A DNA stretch of 64,000 nt from Bacilli bacterium (GTDB lineage: Bacteria; Bacillota_I; Bacilli_A; ML615J-28; CAG-313), in contig CAADXH010000018.1 of assembly GCA_900752975.1 (NCBI GenBank), positions 62,001 to 126,000 of the forward strand, in the 5' to 3' direction. The notes under the pieces are model-generated. The model made no database searches. It was given only the letters and a program-made list of their open reading frames with translations, and had not been told where the DNA came from. Shown here one piece after another: positions 15,765-23,984 of this stretch (the first letter of the stretch is position 1; each line of letters starts with the position of its first letter). Both the position numbers and the translations under genes were made by a program.

Positions 15765-17564
15765 ATGCAAATGTTATATTGTGGTCTTACTGATTTTAGT
15801 ACAGTTGTAAGAAATGACCCTCAGATTACGATATATGGCGATGAATCCAATTCTACTATAAGAAAAAACTTCATAGAAAATCTTGCTAAATGTTTAAACT
15901 CATTATCAATAATTGAATTAAAAGAAATAACTGTTATTGAAGATTATGCATTATCCAATCTTCAAGTAAGCAAGTTTAAATTGATTCTTCCTGATACATT
16001 AATAACAATTGGCAAGTATGCTTTTCAGAATTGTACAGCGATGAACGATATTGTAATTCCTGCTTCTGTAACTGAAATTGGTGAAGGTGCTTTTTATGGA
16101 TGCAATTCTCTTAATAATATTTATTTTAAAGAAGATACTAAGATCACTTATATTCCAGAATTGTTCTGTTCTGGTGGTGGACTTAACACAGTTGGTATCG
16201 AATATAAAAACGGAACAAGAACTGTTCATGATACAATAGAATTTCCAAAATCAATTACTAAAATTAATAACAATGCTTTTTATAATTGTGGTTCTATGGG
16301 TCATACTTGTATTATTGGAGATAATATAACAACAATTGGCGACTATGCCTTTTACGGTACTACGATTGATGTATTTAAAATAGGTACTGGTATTAACACA
16401 GGTTCTGACCAAAAGACAGAAGATTTTAATGATGGTAATTATGATACAGATAGAGATATTAAAACTCCATATGTTTTATACCTATCTTCTAAACGTCAGT
16501 TCAGATATAAACATTTTGTCGCTGCAGAAGATATGGATGCTGGTACAATCTATTTACTAAATAAGAAAGAATATGAAGTACCGAATGAAAAGACATATGT
16601 ATATAAAACCGATGATGATGATTTTAAATTCTGTTTAAAGAATTCTCATTTGCTAATCTTTAAGAATGGTCTCCTCTTACCAAAATCATATTATTATCTC
16701 CATTCTATTATCAATACTCCTATTACAGACGTTGGTGTTGTATTTAACGTATCAATTAAAACAGGAGATATTATTGATATCTTCTATGTTACTAACGACT
16801 TATTCCATATAGATACAGAGTATTATGATGAGAAAACAAAAGAGCGTTATATCACAAATGGTGATATAGAATTGAGTAAGAATGAAGATGAATATAGAGT
16901 AATGGGTAATGAACTTTATGAAAATAGTAATACACGAACAAACTATATTAAAATGCATTCTCCTTTATATGGTATTTCTAGTAAGCATTCAGTCTTTGTA
17001 TTCTTAAACGGTAAGAAGATTAGATTAGATGAATTAGAAGATATATCTGATACGATTATGAGCATTAAAACAGATTACTCTGTATATAATCCAGAAATCA
17101 ATGCAGGAATACTAGAAGTATTAAACCATCTAGATACACAAGATATCATTGAACAAGTGTATATTAATGATGGTTTACATCCTGATAATAATGAATCAGC
17201 AAAAAATCAATTTACTAGTACAACCAATCAGAATATCTTTAGAAATACAAGATTAGTAAGATCAATAGATTTAACAAAGTTAGAGTCATATGCTGAACGT
17301 ACTTTGTTAGATAAAATATTAAATGATTTATCTGATGAGAATCTCAATAAATTATTCTATAATTATGACACAGCGAAAGGTCCAATGACTATGTATCGAA
17401 AAGCCAGTATTAATGAGCCAGATTTTATTAATAGAAATTCTGTAATCACGAGTATTGTAGATAAATACTATACAACAAACGGTACATCTTATATTGATGA
17501 TAAAGCAGCACTATTTTCTACAGAATCTACAGATAAAGAAGTTATTGAAACAGATACAGAATAA
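15765..17564 (+). CDS. BspA-like leucine-rich repeat virion protein, likely adhesin or fibre
   Basis: A 599-residue protein with BspA-family (LRR_5) repeats at about residues 50-210. Repeats of the form LPDTLITIGKYAFQNC and IPASVTEIGEGAFYGC, a variant IEFPKSITKINNNAFYNC, and ITTIGDYAFYG are visible. Such repeats mediate surface binding in bacteria and occur in some phage tail proteins. The rest is strand-rich and unrecognised, with segments like LLIFKNGLLLPKSYYYLHS that recall receptor-binding fibre domains. The gene starts 17 bases after the previous stop with GGAGGG and is closed by a hairpin at 17569. Likely displayed on the virion. Confidence 0.65.
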   Translation: MQMLYCGLTDFSTVVRNDPQITIYGDESNSTIRKNFIENLAKCLNSLSIIELKEITVIEDYALSNLQVSKFKLILPDTLITIGKYAFQNCTAMNDIVIPASVTEIGEGAFYGCNSLNNIYFKEDTKITYIPELFCSGGGLNTVGIEYKNGTRTVHDTIEFPKSITKINNNAFYNCGSMGHTCIIGDNITTIGDYAFYGTTIDVFKIGTGINTGSDQKTEDFNDGNYDTDRDIKTPYVLYLSSKRQFRYKHFVAAEDMDAGTIYLLNKKEYEVPNEKTYVYKTDDDDFKFCLKNSHLLIFKNGLLLPKSYYYLHSIINTPITDVGVVFNVSIKTGDIIDIFYVTNDLFHIDTEYYDEKTKERYITNGDIELSKNEDEYRVMGNELYENSNTRTNYIKMHSPLYGISSKHSVFVFLNGKKIRLDELEDISDTIMSIKTDYSVYNPEINAGILEVLNHLDTQDIIEQVYINDGLHPDNNESAKNQFTSTTNQNIFRNTRLVRSIDLTKLESYAERTLLDKILNDLSDENLNKLFYNYDTAKGPMTMYRKASINEPDFINRNSVITSIVDKYYTTNGTSYIDDKAALFSTESTDKEVIETDTE

Positions 17565-17568
17565 AATT

Positions 17569-17604
17569 GAGGGGATAGTTCGACTATCCCCTCGTTCATT
17601 TATT
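17569..17604 (+). terminator. Terminator of the 10241-17564 unit
   Basis: Stem GAGGGGATAG / CTATCCCCTC with a short loop, followed by a weak GTTCATTTATT tract. Confidence 0.7.
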
Positions 17605-17607
17605 ACC

Positions 17608-17619
17608 AACAATTTAATA
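17608..17619 (+). promoter_or_regulatory. AACA-N6-TA promoter of the 17658 gene
   Basis: AACA-ATTTAA-TA, four bases after the preceding terminator's T tract. An inverted repeat GAGTAT/ATACTC lies between it and the ribosome site. Confidence 0.6.
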
Positions 17620-17657
17620 ATACCTATGAGTATTGATATACTCGGAAAGGAGTAAAT

Positions 17658-18470
17658 ATGACTACTACAATGGTTACTGAGACATCTAGCTATACAGAAC
17701 AAATCAAAGAATATACTGATTTGATTCATACTTATGGTGCTTCAGCTGTTATCATTGCTGTTTTTCTAATAATCTTATTAATGGTGGTTGCTTATATCTT
17801 AAAGAACAATCAGAAGACTAATAATCATATTATTGAACAGCAACAAGAGCTTGTTGATATGCTTTTGAAAAATTCTAAAGAAGAGGAGGTGAAAAAAGAT
17901 GTACCAAAACAAATTACGAGGAAAGAACCTGATTTAGTTCAGGTATTTCTAAGCATCAATTCTAGTTTGAAAGAAGTATTGAGAGATTTGTCTGATACAA
18001 TTGATGCTAGTAGAGTTGCAATTTATGTGTTTCATAATGGTGTTTATAGTTCTCATGGATTACCCTTTTTTAAAACGTCGTGTATATGTGAAGTTGTAAA
18101 AAAGAATTCCGGTGTTGTAAAGAATATTAAACCACATACAGGTTTACCATTACAGATGTTTGATAATAGCATATCCTATATTTATAAAAATGGTAAAATG
18201 AGTGTCCTTGATTCTAATGATGAAACAGATGAATTGGTACATGATTCTCCGGTGTTAATTGGTATGTTGCGGGGTAATAATATTCGGTCAGCTAGTGCAA
18301 TTGCAGTATATGACCATGATAATAATGTTCTAGGGATCATCATGGCAGAGTTTACAGATGTACATGATAAGGAGTTCTTGATAAATGTTGAATCTAAGCT
18401 TATTGAAAAAGCACCTACATTATCTCCTATTCTTGAATATTCTGGTATTTATAATACAACTAATAAATAA
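17658..18470 (+). CDS. Membrane-anchored protein with GAF-like domain, possible holin-region protein
   Basis: 270 residues. An N-terminal segment is followed by one transmembrane helix at about 33-52 (VIIAVFLIILLMVVAYIL), then a charged linker. The C-terminal domain, about 95-262, contains SRVAIYVFHNGVYSSHG...FFKTS. That FHNG pattern is seen in GAF-like sensor domains of some phage membrane proteins encoded near lysis genes. The topology puts the domain in the cytoplasm if the short N terminus is outside. It stands alone in its unit. A lysis-timing or membrane-signalling role is speculative. Confidence 0.45.
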   Translation: MTTTMVTETSSYTEQIKEYTDLIHTYGASAVIIAVFLIILLMVVAYILKNNQKTNNHIIEQQQELVDMLLKNSKEEEVKKDVPKQITRKEPDLVQVFLSINSSLKEVLRDLSDTIDASRVAIYVFHNGVYSSHGLPFFKTSCICEVVKKNSGVVKNIKPHTGLPLQMFDNSISYIYKNGKMSVLDSNDETDELVHDSPVLIGMLRGNNIRSASAIAVYDHDNNVLGIIMAEFTDVHDKEFLINVESKLIEKAPTLSPILEYSGIYNTTNK

Positions 18471-18500
18471 GGTATACCTCCATAGTTTTCCAATAGAATA

Positions 18501-18528
18501 GACTCCATACCATTCACGGTATGGAGTC
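18501..18528. terminator. Bidirectional terminator between convergent genes
   Basis: Perfect 11-bp stem GACTCCATACC / GGTATGGAGTC between the 18470 and 18535 stops, serving both strands. Confidence 0.75.
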
Positions 18529-18534
18529 AATTGT

Positions 18535-18915
18535 TTATTCTTTCTTTCCCTGGTCTGTATCAGAAGACGAAGGATCATCTTTAGTACTAGTTGTTTTATC
18601 ATCATATACAACAATAAGACGATTATCATCAATAATTGTAGTTGGTTCTACACTTACAACTTTCAATCCTTCTAGAGCTTTATCGATTACTTTAGCAGCT
18701 TCTTTTGTATCGTTAATAGAGAACGGTACAATTTTAACCTGTGGCTTTGTTACTGTAGATGTAGAATCATCATATAGAACTACTGCAACAGTATTAGAAC
18801 TAGTAGCAGTCATCTTAATAGAAGAAAACTTTTCTACTGTCTTAAGTTTTTCATTAACCTGCTTTTCAATTTCTGTGACATCAGCACGACCAATATTAAT
18901 AACAAGACTTTTCAT
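18535..18915 (-). CDS. Unknown small protein, paralog of the 18930 gene
   Basis: 126 residues, unknown function. Start ATG 18915 is chosen because GGAGGT precedes it by six bases. The in-frame ATG at 18930 overlaps the upstream stop and contains this ribosome site. It shares with the upstream gene the pattern (T)E.(I)(N)E.L...(D/E)...(S).I followed by PRVKIVP / PQVKIVP and a terminal strand with LI(V/I)(L/V)(Y/F). The tail TKDDPSSSDTDQGKKE is disordered. The two form an operon. Confidence 0.55.
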   Translation of the reverse strand: MKSLVINIGRADVTEIEKQVNEKLKTVEKFSSIKMTATSSNTVAVVLYDDSTSTVTKPQVKIVPFSINDTKEAAKVIDKALEGLKVVSVEPTTIIDDNRLIVVYDDKTTSTKDDPSSSDTDQGKKE

Positions 18916-18929
18916 ATATATTACCTCCA

Positions 18930-19445
18930 TTATTTAAATAAAATAATTAAGTTCTTATCATCTAGCATGAAACTATCATACGGTTCTAAATCCCAAGAAT
19001 CATCTTTATCTAATCTTTCAAAGAAGTCAGTTAATTTTCTAGAACCAATATATGCATCCGCTGGATTTGGAACAATCTTAACTCTTGGATTAGTACCAGC
19101 TTTGTATTCGAAAAGAATAATATACATAAATTCAGAAGGATGACAAATAGAAATAAAGGACTTACTATCTTCATCCATCGCCTTTAATTCTTCATTAATA
19201 ATCTCTTCTGTCTTAAGCATATTTTGAGAACCTCTAATAACTCTTACACCAATTTCCGGCGTTTCGCTACCAGCAGTTTCTTCTTTATCGGCTACAAGCA
19301 TATACTTACTATCATCTAAAGCTTTGATAAGATCAGCTAACCAAGTAACTGAAGAATCCTTACCAATTCTATAAATAGCATCATTGATTACTTTTTCATT
19401 TTCGTCTTCATATCTAGACATAGGGATTAAATATACTTGCTTCAT
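18930..19445 (-). CDS. Unknown protein, paralog of the 18535 gene
   Basis: 171 residues, unknown. The C-terminal 105 residues align with the downstream gene (TEEIINEELKAMD..., PRVKIVPN, DDKNLIILFK). The N-terminal 65 residues carry a copy-like MSRYEDENEKVINDAIYRIG segment absent from the shorter paralog. It starts after GGAGGG and has its own promoter at 19484-19495. It lies next to the Tad2-like cluster but is separated from it by a terminator. Confidence 0.55.
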   Translation of the reverse strand: MKQVYLIPMSRYEDENEKVINDAIYRIGKDSSVTWLADLIKALDDSKYMLVADKEETAGSETPEIGVRVIRGSQNMLKTEEIINEELKAMDEDSKSFISICHPSEFMYIILFEYKAGTNPRVKIVPNPADAYIGSRKLTDFFERLDKDDSWDLEPYDSFMLDDKNLIILFK

Positions 19446-19483
19446 TAAGACTTTACCCTCCTTAAATAACAGCTATCATCTTT

Positions 19484-19495
19484 TATTATAAAGTT
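19484..19495 (-). promoter_or_regulatory. AACT-N6-TA promoter of the 19445 unit
   Basis: Minus strand AACT-TTATAA-TA followed by AAAGATG, immediately downstream of the terminator of the preceding unit. Confidence 0.7.
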
Positions 19496-19500
19496 TTGAC

Positions 19501-19545
19501 AAAAAAATAAAAAGGCTCTCTTATAGCATATGCTATAAGAGAACC
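19501..19545 (-). terminator. Terminator of the Tad2-like cluster
   Basis: Minus strand stem GGTTCTCTTATAGCAT / ATGCTATAAGAGAGCC followed by TTTTTATTTTTTT. Very strong. Confidence 0.85.
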
Positions 19546-19573
19546 AAAGTTATTTTAAGAACATAGTAAATTA

Positions 19574-20467
19574 TCAGTTTTCTGTATACCAAATTTCATC
19601 TGTTAAAGAGTGTTTTTCAAAGAATTCTCGTTCATTCCATTTATATATTTCACCGTGCGAATATGCACCAATAAATCTAAATTGTTCTGTATGGCCAACA
19701 TCATTATCTGCTTTATTAGATGATACTAATTCAATTATCTTTAAATATTTAATCCCATATTCTTCCAACGCACTACTATAGATTTTCTTTCCGTCTTTAA
19801 GATATTTAGAAGCTTGAATAAAATCTACTAATAACTTACAGTCATTACTTTTTTGTTTTACTTGTTTTTTAACACACCAATCTTTGGCTTCAATATCTTC
19901 AAGTTGTAAATAGAAATCGTTTACAGGACCTTCTTTAAGTTCTTTATCGTTACCTTCTTCTTTCCATTTCTTTCTGAAAATAGTTTTTCCTTCATGGAAA
20001 TACATCAGTGTAAGGTTTAAACTTAAAGACTCATCGATGATAATATCAATTGGCTTGTCATCTTCGGAAATTATATGCCAAATAATAGGCTTTCTAGAAA
20101 GATTCCATTCACCATTGAATTCTAAATCTACAACATGATAACGGAATTCAGAAAAATTATGATCACAATATACATAGTAATTTTTTGTTAGCACATCAAA
20201 TATATCATCATTCATAATTTGAAATTTATTATTACCCAATGCAATAACAATGAAGAATTCTTTATTACGATTTGATTTAGCTTTTGTATAATTTGGACGT
20301 TTAGAAGAGAACGGAATACTATATTTCGGTAAATCTTCTCTAAAGCATCCAACTATATATTCACACGAAATAATCTTATCCAGAAAATCTGAATGCAATT
20401 TTTTATTGTTTCCGGCTGGAGCTGGATCTAAAAACTTCTCTACTAGCTTTTTAAAATTGTAACACAT
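19574..20467 (-). CDS. Protein with two Tad2-like (DUF2829) domains, putative anti-defence protein
   Basis: 297 residues. The middle module (about 149-203) shows the DUF2829 layout: LTLMYFHEGKTIFRKKW, a short loop, then DFYLQLEDIEAKDWCV. This parallels the family pattern of a helix plus GKxxxRxxW followed by DxLAxDW. A second, more diverged copy (about 212-297) reads DFIQASKYLKDGKKIY...KYLKI...KW...EIWYTE. The N-terminal third is unassigned. DUF2829 includes Tad2, a phage protein that sequesters the cyclic ADP-ribose signal of Thoeris defence. Whether this one binds a nucleotide signal is inference. It is the last gene of a three-gene run of such domains and ends at a strong terminator. Confidence 0.55.
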   Translation of the reverse strand: MCYNFKKLVEKFLDPAPAGNNKKLHSDFLDKIISCEYIVGCFREDLPKYSIPFSSKRPNYTKAKSNRNKEFFIVIALGNNKFQIMNDDIFDVLTKNYYVYCDHNFSEFRYHVVDLEFNGEWNLSRKPIIWHIISEDDKPIDIIIDESLSLNLTLMYFHEGKTIFRKKWKEEGNDKELKEGPVNDFYLQLEDIEAKDWCVKKQVKQKSNDCKLLVDFIQASKYLKDGKKIYSSALEEYGIKYLKIIELVSSNKADNDVGHTEQFRFIGAYSHGEIYKWNEREFFEKHSLTDEIWYTEN

Positions 20468-20481
20468 AATTCATAACTCCT

Positions 20482-21204
20482 TTACAGCATATCTATGTTA
20501 TAAGTTTCACCATCATCATATTCATACCATATCTTCTCATCAGATAGTAAATCACTAGTAGTAAATGCATAAGGCGTAGAAGAAATGATAGCATTACCAC
20601 CAAAATACATTTTAAAGTATTGTGTTTCATCCTTTGCAAGAAAGATAAATTTGAATAATCTTCTTGGATTTTTCGTTGAAATTAATTTACCTTGCTTTAG
20701 TAACTTTATAGCTTCCAATGCTGTCATTGGTTCACCAACTAGAACATTCTTCTTAGGTTTGGTTTCTTCTTCTTTTTGATAGAATTGCTCAATTGTTTCA
20801 GAGAAATGGTCAAGTATATTAATTATAGCTTTATTAGGATTAACAAATTCAAAATCTGTTTCAAGCCATTCTATTAGATTCTTTCGATCAGTAGACCCAA
20901 ATCCAATATCATACTCATCCTTACCAACTTCTAGATACTTGATTTCATAATAAGGTTTTGTTTTATCACCCATATCAATTAACCTAGAAACGATATAAGC
21001 ATCTTCGACTAGAAATAGATGGTCTTTGTCCTTCTTCCGCTTGAACTTGTCAAATAACGATACTTTAGTATTGTCTATAAATGTATCCTCCTGTAAAATA
21101 TTTTTACTATTCTGTTTTTGATTCATTAAACTTTGAATCTGAGGATTAACATTATTTAAGTCTCCATTACTTTTTAAAATTTCTAACAGATTATCATTGT
21201 CCAT
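20482..21204 (-). CDS. Protein with C-terminal Tad2-like (DUF2829) domain
   Basis: 240 residues. The C-terminal 80 residues (about 158-238) read MTALEAIKLLKQGKLIS, then FKFIFLA, a strand with YFGGNAIISSTPYAF, then TTSDLLSDEKIWYEY. These match the DUF2829/Tad2 order of an EAL..LK.GK helix, a central strand, and a D(L/I)L..(D)W end motif. The N-terminal 150 residues are charged and unrecognised, with a basic patch near residue 53 (KFKRKKDKDH). Fifteen bases separate it from the next gene and both have good ribosome sites, so they are cotranscribed. Confidence 0.55.
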   Translation of the reverse strand: MDNDNLLEILKSNGDLNNVNPQIQSLMNQKQNSKNILQEDTFIDNTKVSLFDKFKRKKDKDHLFLVEDAYIVSRLIDMGDKTKPYYEIKYLEVGKDEYDIGFGSTDRKNLIEWLETDFEFVNPNKAIINILDHFSETIEQFYQKEEETKPKKNVLVGEPMTALEAIKLLKQGKLISTKNPRRLFKFIFLAKDETQYFKMYFGGNAIISSTPYAFTTSDLLSDEKIWYEYDDGETYNIDML

Positions 21205-21245
21205 TTATAAATATTCTCCTTTTATTCGTTATATAATAACAATCA

Positions 21246-21614
21246 TTAAAGTTCACCACAAATATCAAACCTCTCATTGTCTTCTTTTGAAAACGCAATT
21301 ATCCAATCGTTTGCTAAAATATCTTGATCTGTCATAAGATAATCAACAGTAACACCATATCTACGAATTACTTCAAAAGTATTTTTATTTTTTATAAATT
21401 TTAAAAACTTATCTCTATTCCAAGCTTTTCTAGTACAAATATATCCTTTCTTTAAAAATCTTAATATAACATCAAATTCAACTCCTATAGGTTCATAATC
21501 TTTTATAGTATAACGCTCTGTTGCTACGATAACTGGTGGAGAAGGAAAATCAGATTTATGATTTAATATCATATTAGCAAGTTCATCACTATAAGGTATA
21601 TATTTAAAGTTCAT
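21246..21614 (-). CDS. Tad2-like (DUF2829) single-domain protein
   Basis: 122 residues from ATG 21614 (GTG 21623 is the alternative; CAGGTG precedes the ATG by about six bases). The region from about residue 40 is a plain match to the DUF2829 pattern: EFDVILRFLKKGYICTRKAW followed by N, then a strand, and ending TDQDILANDWIIAF. This is the clearest member of the three-gene cluster. Known Tad2 proteins are about 90-130 residues, so the size fits. I infer binding of a nucleotide defence signal, in the host cytoplasm. Confidence 0.65.
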   Translation of the reverse strand: MNFKYIPYSDELANMILNHKSDFPSPPVIVATERYTIKDYEPIGVEFDVILRFLKKGYICTRKAWNRDKFLKFIKNKNTFEVIRRYGVTVDYLMTDQDILANDWIIAFSKEDNERFDICGEL

Positions 21615-21639
21615 ATTCAACACCTGACCTTTTCTTTTT

Positions 21640-21681
21640 ATAAAAAGTCCTAGAGATTGTGTTTTGAAATTCTCTAGGACT
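21640..21681 (-). terminator. Terminator of the HNH endonuclease gene
   Basis: Minus strand stem AGTCCTAGAGA / TCTCTAGGACT followed by TTTTTATAAAAAG, placed between the HNH gene and the Tad2-like run. Confidence 0.8.
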
Positions 21682-21684
21682 CTC

Positions 21685-22386
21685 TTAATAATATAATTCT
21701 TTAATTACATATTTATCTTCTTGAAATACAAACATCTGATTTTTGAACCAGAATCTCCAGCCGCCGCCAGTTGTTGCTTGTACGCCTCTAAGACAATCTG
21801 AAATATGTCTAGATTCTAATCCATGGTTAGCCGCAAACATAGTTTGATTATTTGTAAGGTAAATTTCACCAGTAGGCGACACTGCGTAAAATTCTTTAAC
21901 CATTCTCGAATTTCTAGTCTGTCTTGTTGGAGTGGTCCATCTAAGATTTCCTCTAACATATCCGACATTATTATTGATTCTATCCAAAGATACTCTTTCT
22001 CCAGCATAATGATTTTTAGCATATAAGTATTTTCCATACTCATCATCATAGAAATCTACAAATGCATCGTAATCTGTGGTCAATCCTCTGCCTCCATAAT
22101 TATAATAGTATTCACTATTAGGATTATAAATACGATTTTTCATATGTACCCATACATCATAAAATTTAGGATCTTGTTGTTTTAATCCAAATCCACAAGC
22201 AACCTCATGTAGTGAACAATTTTGTCTATCCCTAAGATTGCCTTCGTAAATATCTTTTTCTCTTCCACATTTTAAGCATCTGCAGGTTAACATTCTTCTA
22301 TTGTTAACAACATCTCTTTTTGAAGAGATAACCTCCATGTCATTAATAACATCTCCTGGTTTAATTTCTTTGAACTTTCTAGACAT
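21685..22386 (-). CDS. HNH endonuclease, free-standing homing type
   Basis: 233 residues from ATG 22386, chosen because AAAGGTGG lies eight bases upstream. The N terminus has a zinc-like cluster (CRCLKCGRE). It is followed by YDVWVHMKNRIYNPNS and YGGRGLT. The HNH core is SLDRINNNVGYVRGNLRWTT. The C-terminal region (about 163-225, NNQTMFAANHG...ISDCLRG) looks like a DNA-binding NUMOD repeat. Such enzymes cut specific DNA sites and spread into neighbouring genomes. It is inserted as its own unit with promoter-like sequence and terminator between the RNA polymerase C-half gene and the Tad2-like cluster. No intron was seen around it. Confidence 0.8.
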   Translation of the reverse strand: MSRKFKEIKPGDVINDMEVISSKRDVVNNRRMLTCRCLKCGREKDIYEGNLRDRQNCSLHEVACGFGLKQQDPKFYDVWVHMKNRIYNPNSEYYYNYGGRGLTTDYDAFVDFYDDEYGKYLYAKNHYAGERVSLDRINNNVGYVRGNLRWTTPTRQTRNSRMVKEFYAVSPTGEIYLTNNQTMFAANHGLESRHISDCLRGVQATTGGGWRFWFKNQMFVFQEDKYVIKELYY

Positions 22387-22443
22387 AATTAAAACCACCT
22401 TTCATAAATATAAATAAATAGCTATTTATTAAGCAAAATTATT

Positions 22444-22455
22444 TATATTTATGTT
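22444..22455 (-). promoter_or_regulatory. AACA-N6-TA promoter of the HNH gene
   Basis: Minus strand AACA-TAAATA-TA, about 50 bases before the ribosome site. A perfect palindrome AATAAATAGCTATTTATT lies between. Sequence is so AT-rich here that a chance match is possible. Confidence 0.4.
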
Positions 22456-22515
22456 AGTATGTTTTAAAAAATAATTATGAAAAGGCTGTGATGAGATAAC
22501 TTGTCATTAAATTCA

Positions 22516-23730
22516 TTAATCTCCGAATGCTTCCATAGCGTTCATTTGTGTAAACTTCTCTGTACTATCGTGGAAAGCCTTCATCATAATATTCTTTACA
22601 GAACTAGCTAATTGAGGAGTAGCAGTACCAATATTAGGAGTATTTAGTAGGTAATACAAGTCGCCAGCACACTTGTTGCAGATGCATTCGTTTTTACATA
22701 AACTACTAAAACGCATCTTTACAGTCTTCCCCTTGTATTTATCCATATTTGTACTGTCTAGACGCACTAGTCTACTTCCTTCTACTATATAAGAATACAT
22801 TAGAAGTTTTAGATAGTTTTTATCTAAAGTTACTGTAATTGTATGTTTTGTACCACAGTCGCTACCCTTTGGTCCTAACTTAATATGCTGAAATGCCAAT
22901 AAGAATTTCTTTTCCTCATAACCCCATATAGAAGTTTTTCTAGAACGGGAATATGGACCAGCTGCTAGAGAGTTTGCCATTGCAGCATAATCATCTTTTG
23001 ATACACCTTCAGAATAACAAGACTTAATAATGTTGTATCCCTTGGTAGGGTCAGGGTCTTTTTGTGCACCTTTTACGACATACATATTTTTAAAGTTGTT
23101 ACCTAAGTCTGCACCTGCACCAGCTTTAATATTATCCCATGCAGGGTCATCTTTTAATTTATCTTCACAATAGGCTAATAGTTCATTCTCTATCTTCTGC
23201 ATAGTAAATGCATCACCAGCAGCCAATTCCTTTTCATATTTCTTAAACAATTCTTTCTTCTTTGGTTCAATGACTTTGGAGATTAATAACATATCCTCTG
23301 AAGAAGTAGTGCAAATTACAGTAGAATAATTCATGAATTTTTGACAACAGAGAATCCAGTCTTTAAATTGCTGTGTTGTTACTCTATCTTCCAGAATGGC
23401 TAGAGATAGTTTATCATTAATATCACCGTATACACCTTTACTAATTGGTTTATTAATATAACCAATTTCATCAAAGAGTCCTGGATAATCGATGCAAGCT
23501 TTATTAAAGAACCAAGAACCAACTGTAGTAACAAATTCATTCTTATTATTATGATAGGTCTTTGGTGGCACTTTTATAACATCATAAGTGTTAAACTTTT
23601 TCTTTCCATTAAATTCCCCGAAACATTCCATGAATACGCTTGTTTTCAAACAATCTTTGCTAGATAATGATAGAATATAATCTCTTTCACTATCTGTAAT
23701 ATATCTAGATTTTCTCTTTTTAATAGCCAT
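22516..23730 (-). CDS. RNA polymerase beta-prime subunit, C-terminal half
   Basis: A 404-residue protein with, in order, the conserved C-half landmarks of beta-prime. PISKGVYGDI and AGAGADLGNNFKNMYV stand for the conserved region around the G(A)RG helix. SCYSEGVSKDDYAAMANSL and SRSRKTSIWGYEEKKFLLAF fit the trigger-loop helices. DCGTKHTITVTL near residue 290 matches the DCGT strand. CKNECICNKCAGD near 346-358 forms the second zinc site. IGTATPQLASSVKNIMMKAF with HDS near 367-390 matches the IGEPGTQLTMRTFH helix, with substitutions. It pairs with the N half at 24548 on the opposite strand. A 71-residue gene overlaps its start by 11 bases. It would act in a phage-encoded multisubunit polymerase; beta halves are not in the window. 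Confidence 0.85.
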   Translation of the reverse strand: MAIKKRKSRYITDSERDYILSLSSKDCLKTSVFMECFGEFNGKKKFNTYDVIKVPPKTYHNNKNEFVTTVGSWFFNKACIDYPGLFDEIGYINKPISKGVYGDINDKLSLAILEDRVTTQQFKDWILCCQKFMNYSTVICTTSSEDMLLISKVIEPKKKELFKKYEKELAAGDAFTMQKIENELLAYCEDKLKDDPAWDNIKAGAGADLGNNFKNMYVVKGAQKDPDPTKGYNIIKSCYSEGVSKDDYAAMANSLAAGPYSRSRKTSIWGYEEKKFLLAFQHIKLGPKGSDCGTKHTITVTLDKNYLKLLMYSYIVEGSRLVRLDSTNMDKYKGKTVKMRFSSLCKNECICNKCAGDLYYLLNTPNIGTATPQLASSVKNIMMKAFHDSTEKFTQMNAMEAFGD

Positions 23731-23935
23731 ATTGATTCCTCCTTACTCGCTTTCTTTCAATAGAAGGCAATGCTTTATATTCTTTATGGGTAATACCATT
23801 TAGGTCAGTATAATGATAATACTCACCTTCATCAACAATACATTTGAATATTTTGCTTCTTTCTTGTTCTTCTAATTTCCTGCCTTCAAGAATCTTTGTT
23901 TTCTTTTGTTCAATTGTTGACATTGGCTTAAACAT
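23720..23935 (-). CDS. Small basic protein cotranscribed with the beta-prime C half
   Basis: 71 residues, unknown. Highly charged and basic toward the end (SIERKRVRRNQYGY), with a central EYYHYTDLNG stretch. It starts after AAAGGAG with a promoter at 23958-23969, and its last 11 bases overlap the RNA polymerase gene start. Coupling hints at a polymerase-associated factor, but nothing in the sequence proves it. Confidence 0.55.
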   Translation of the reverse strand: MFKPMSTIEQKKTKILEGRKLEEQERSKIFKCIVDEGEYYHYTDLNGITHKEYKALPSIERKRVRRNQYGY

Positions 23936-23957
23936 ATTGTATTCTCCTTTCCGAATT

Positions 23958-23969
23958 TATATGATTGTT
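23958..23969 (-). promoter_or_regulatory. AACA-N6-TA promoter of the beta-prime C-half unit
   Basis: Minus strand AACA-ATCATA-TA followed by AATTCGGAAAGGAG. Confidence 0.65.
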
Positions 23970-23984
23970 GAAATGGGTTATAAT

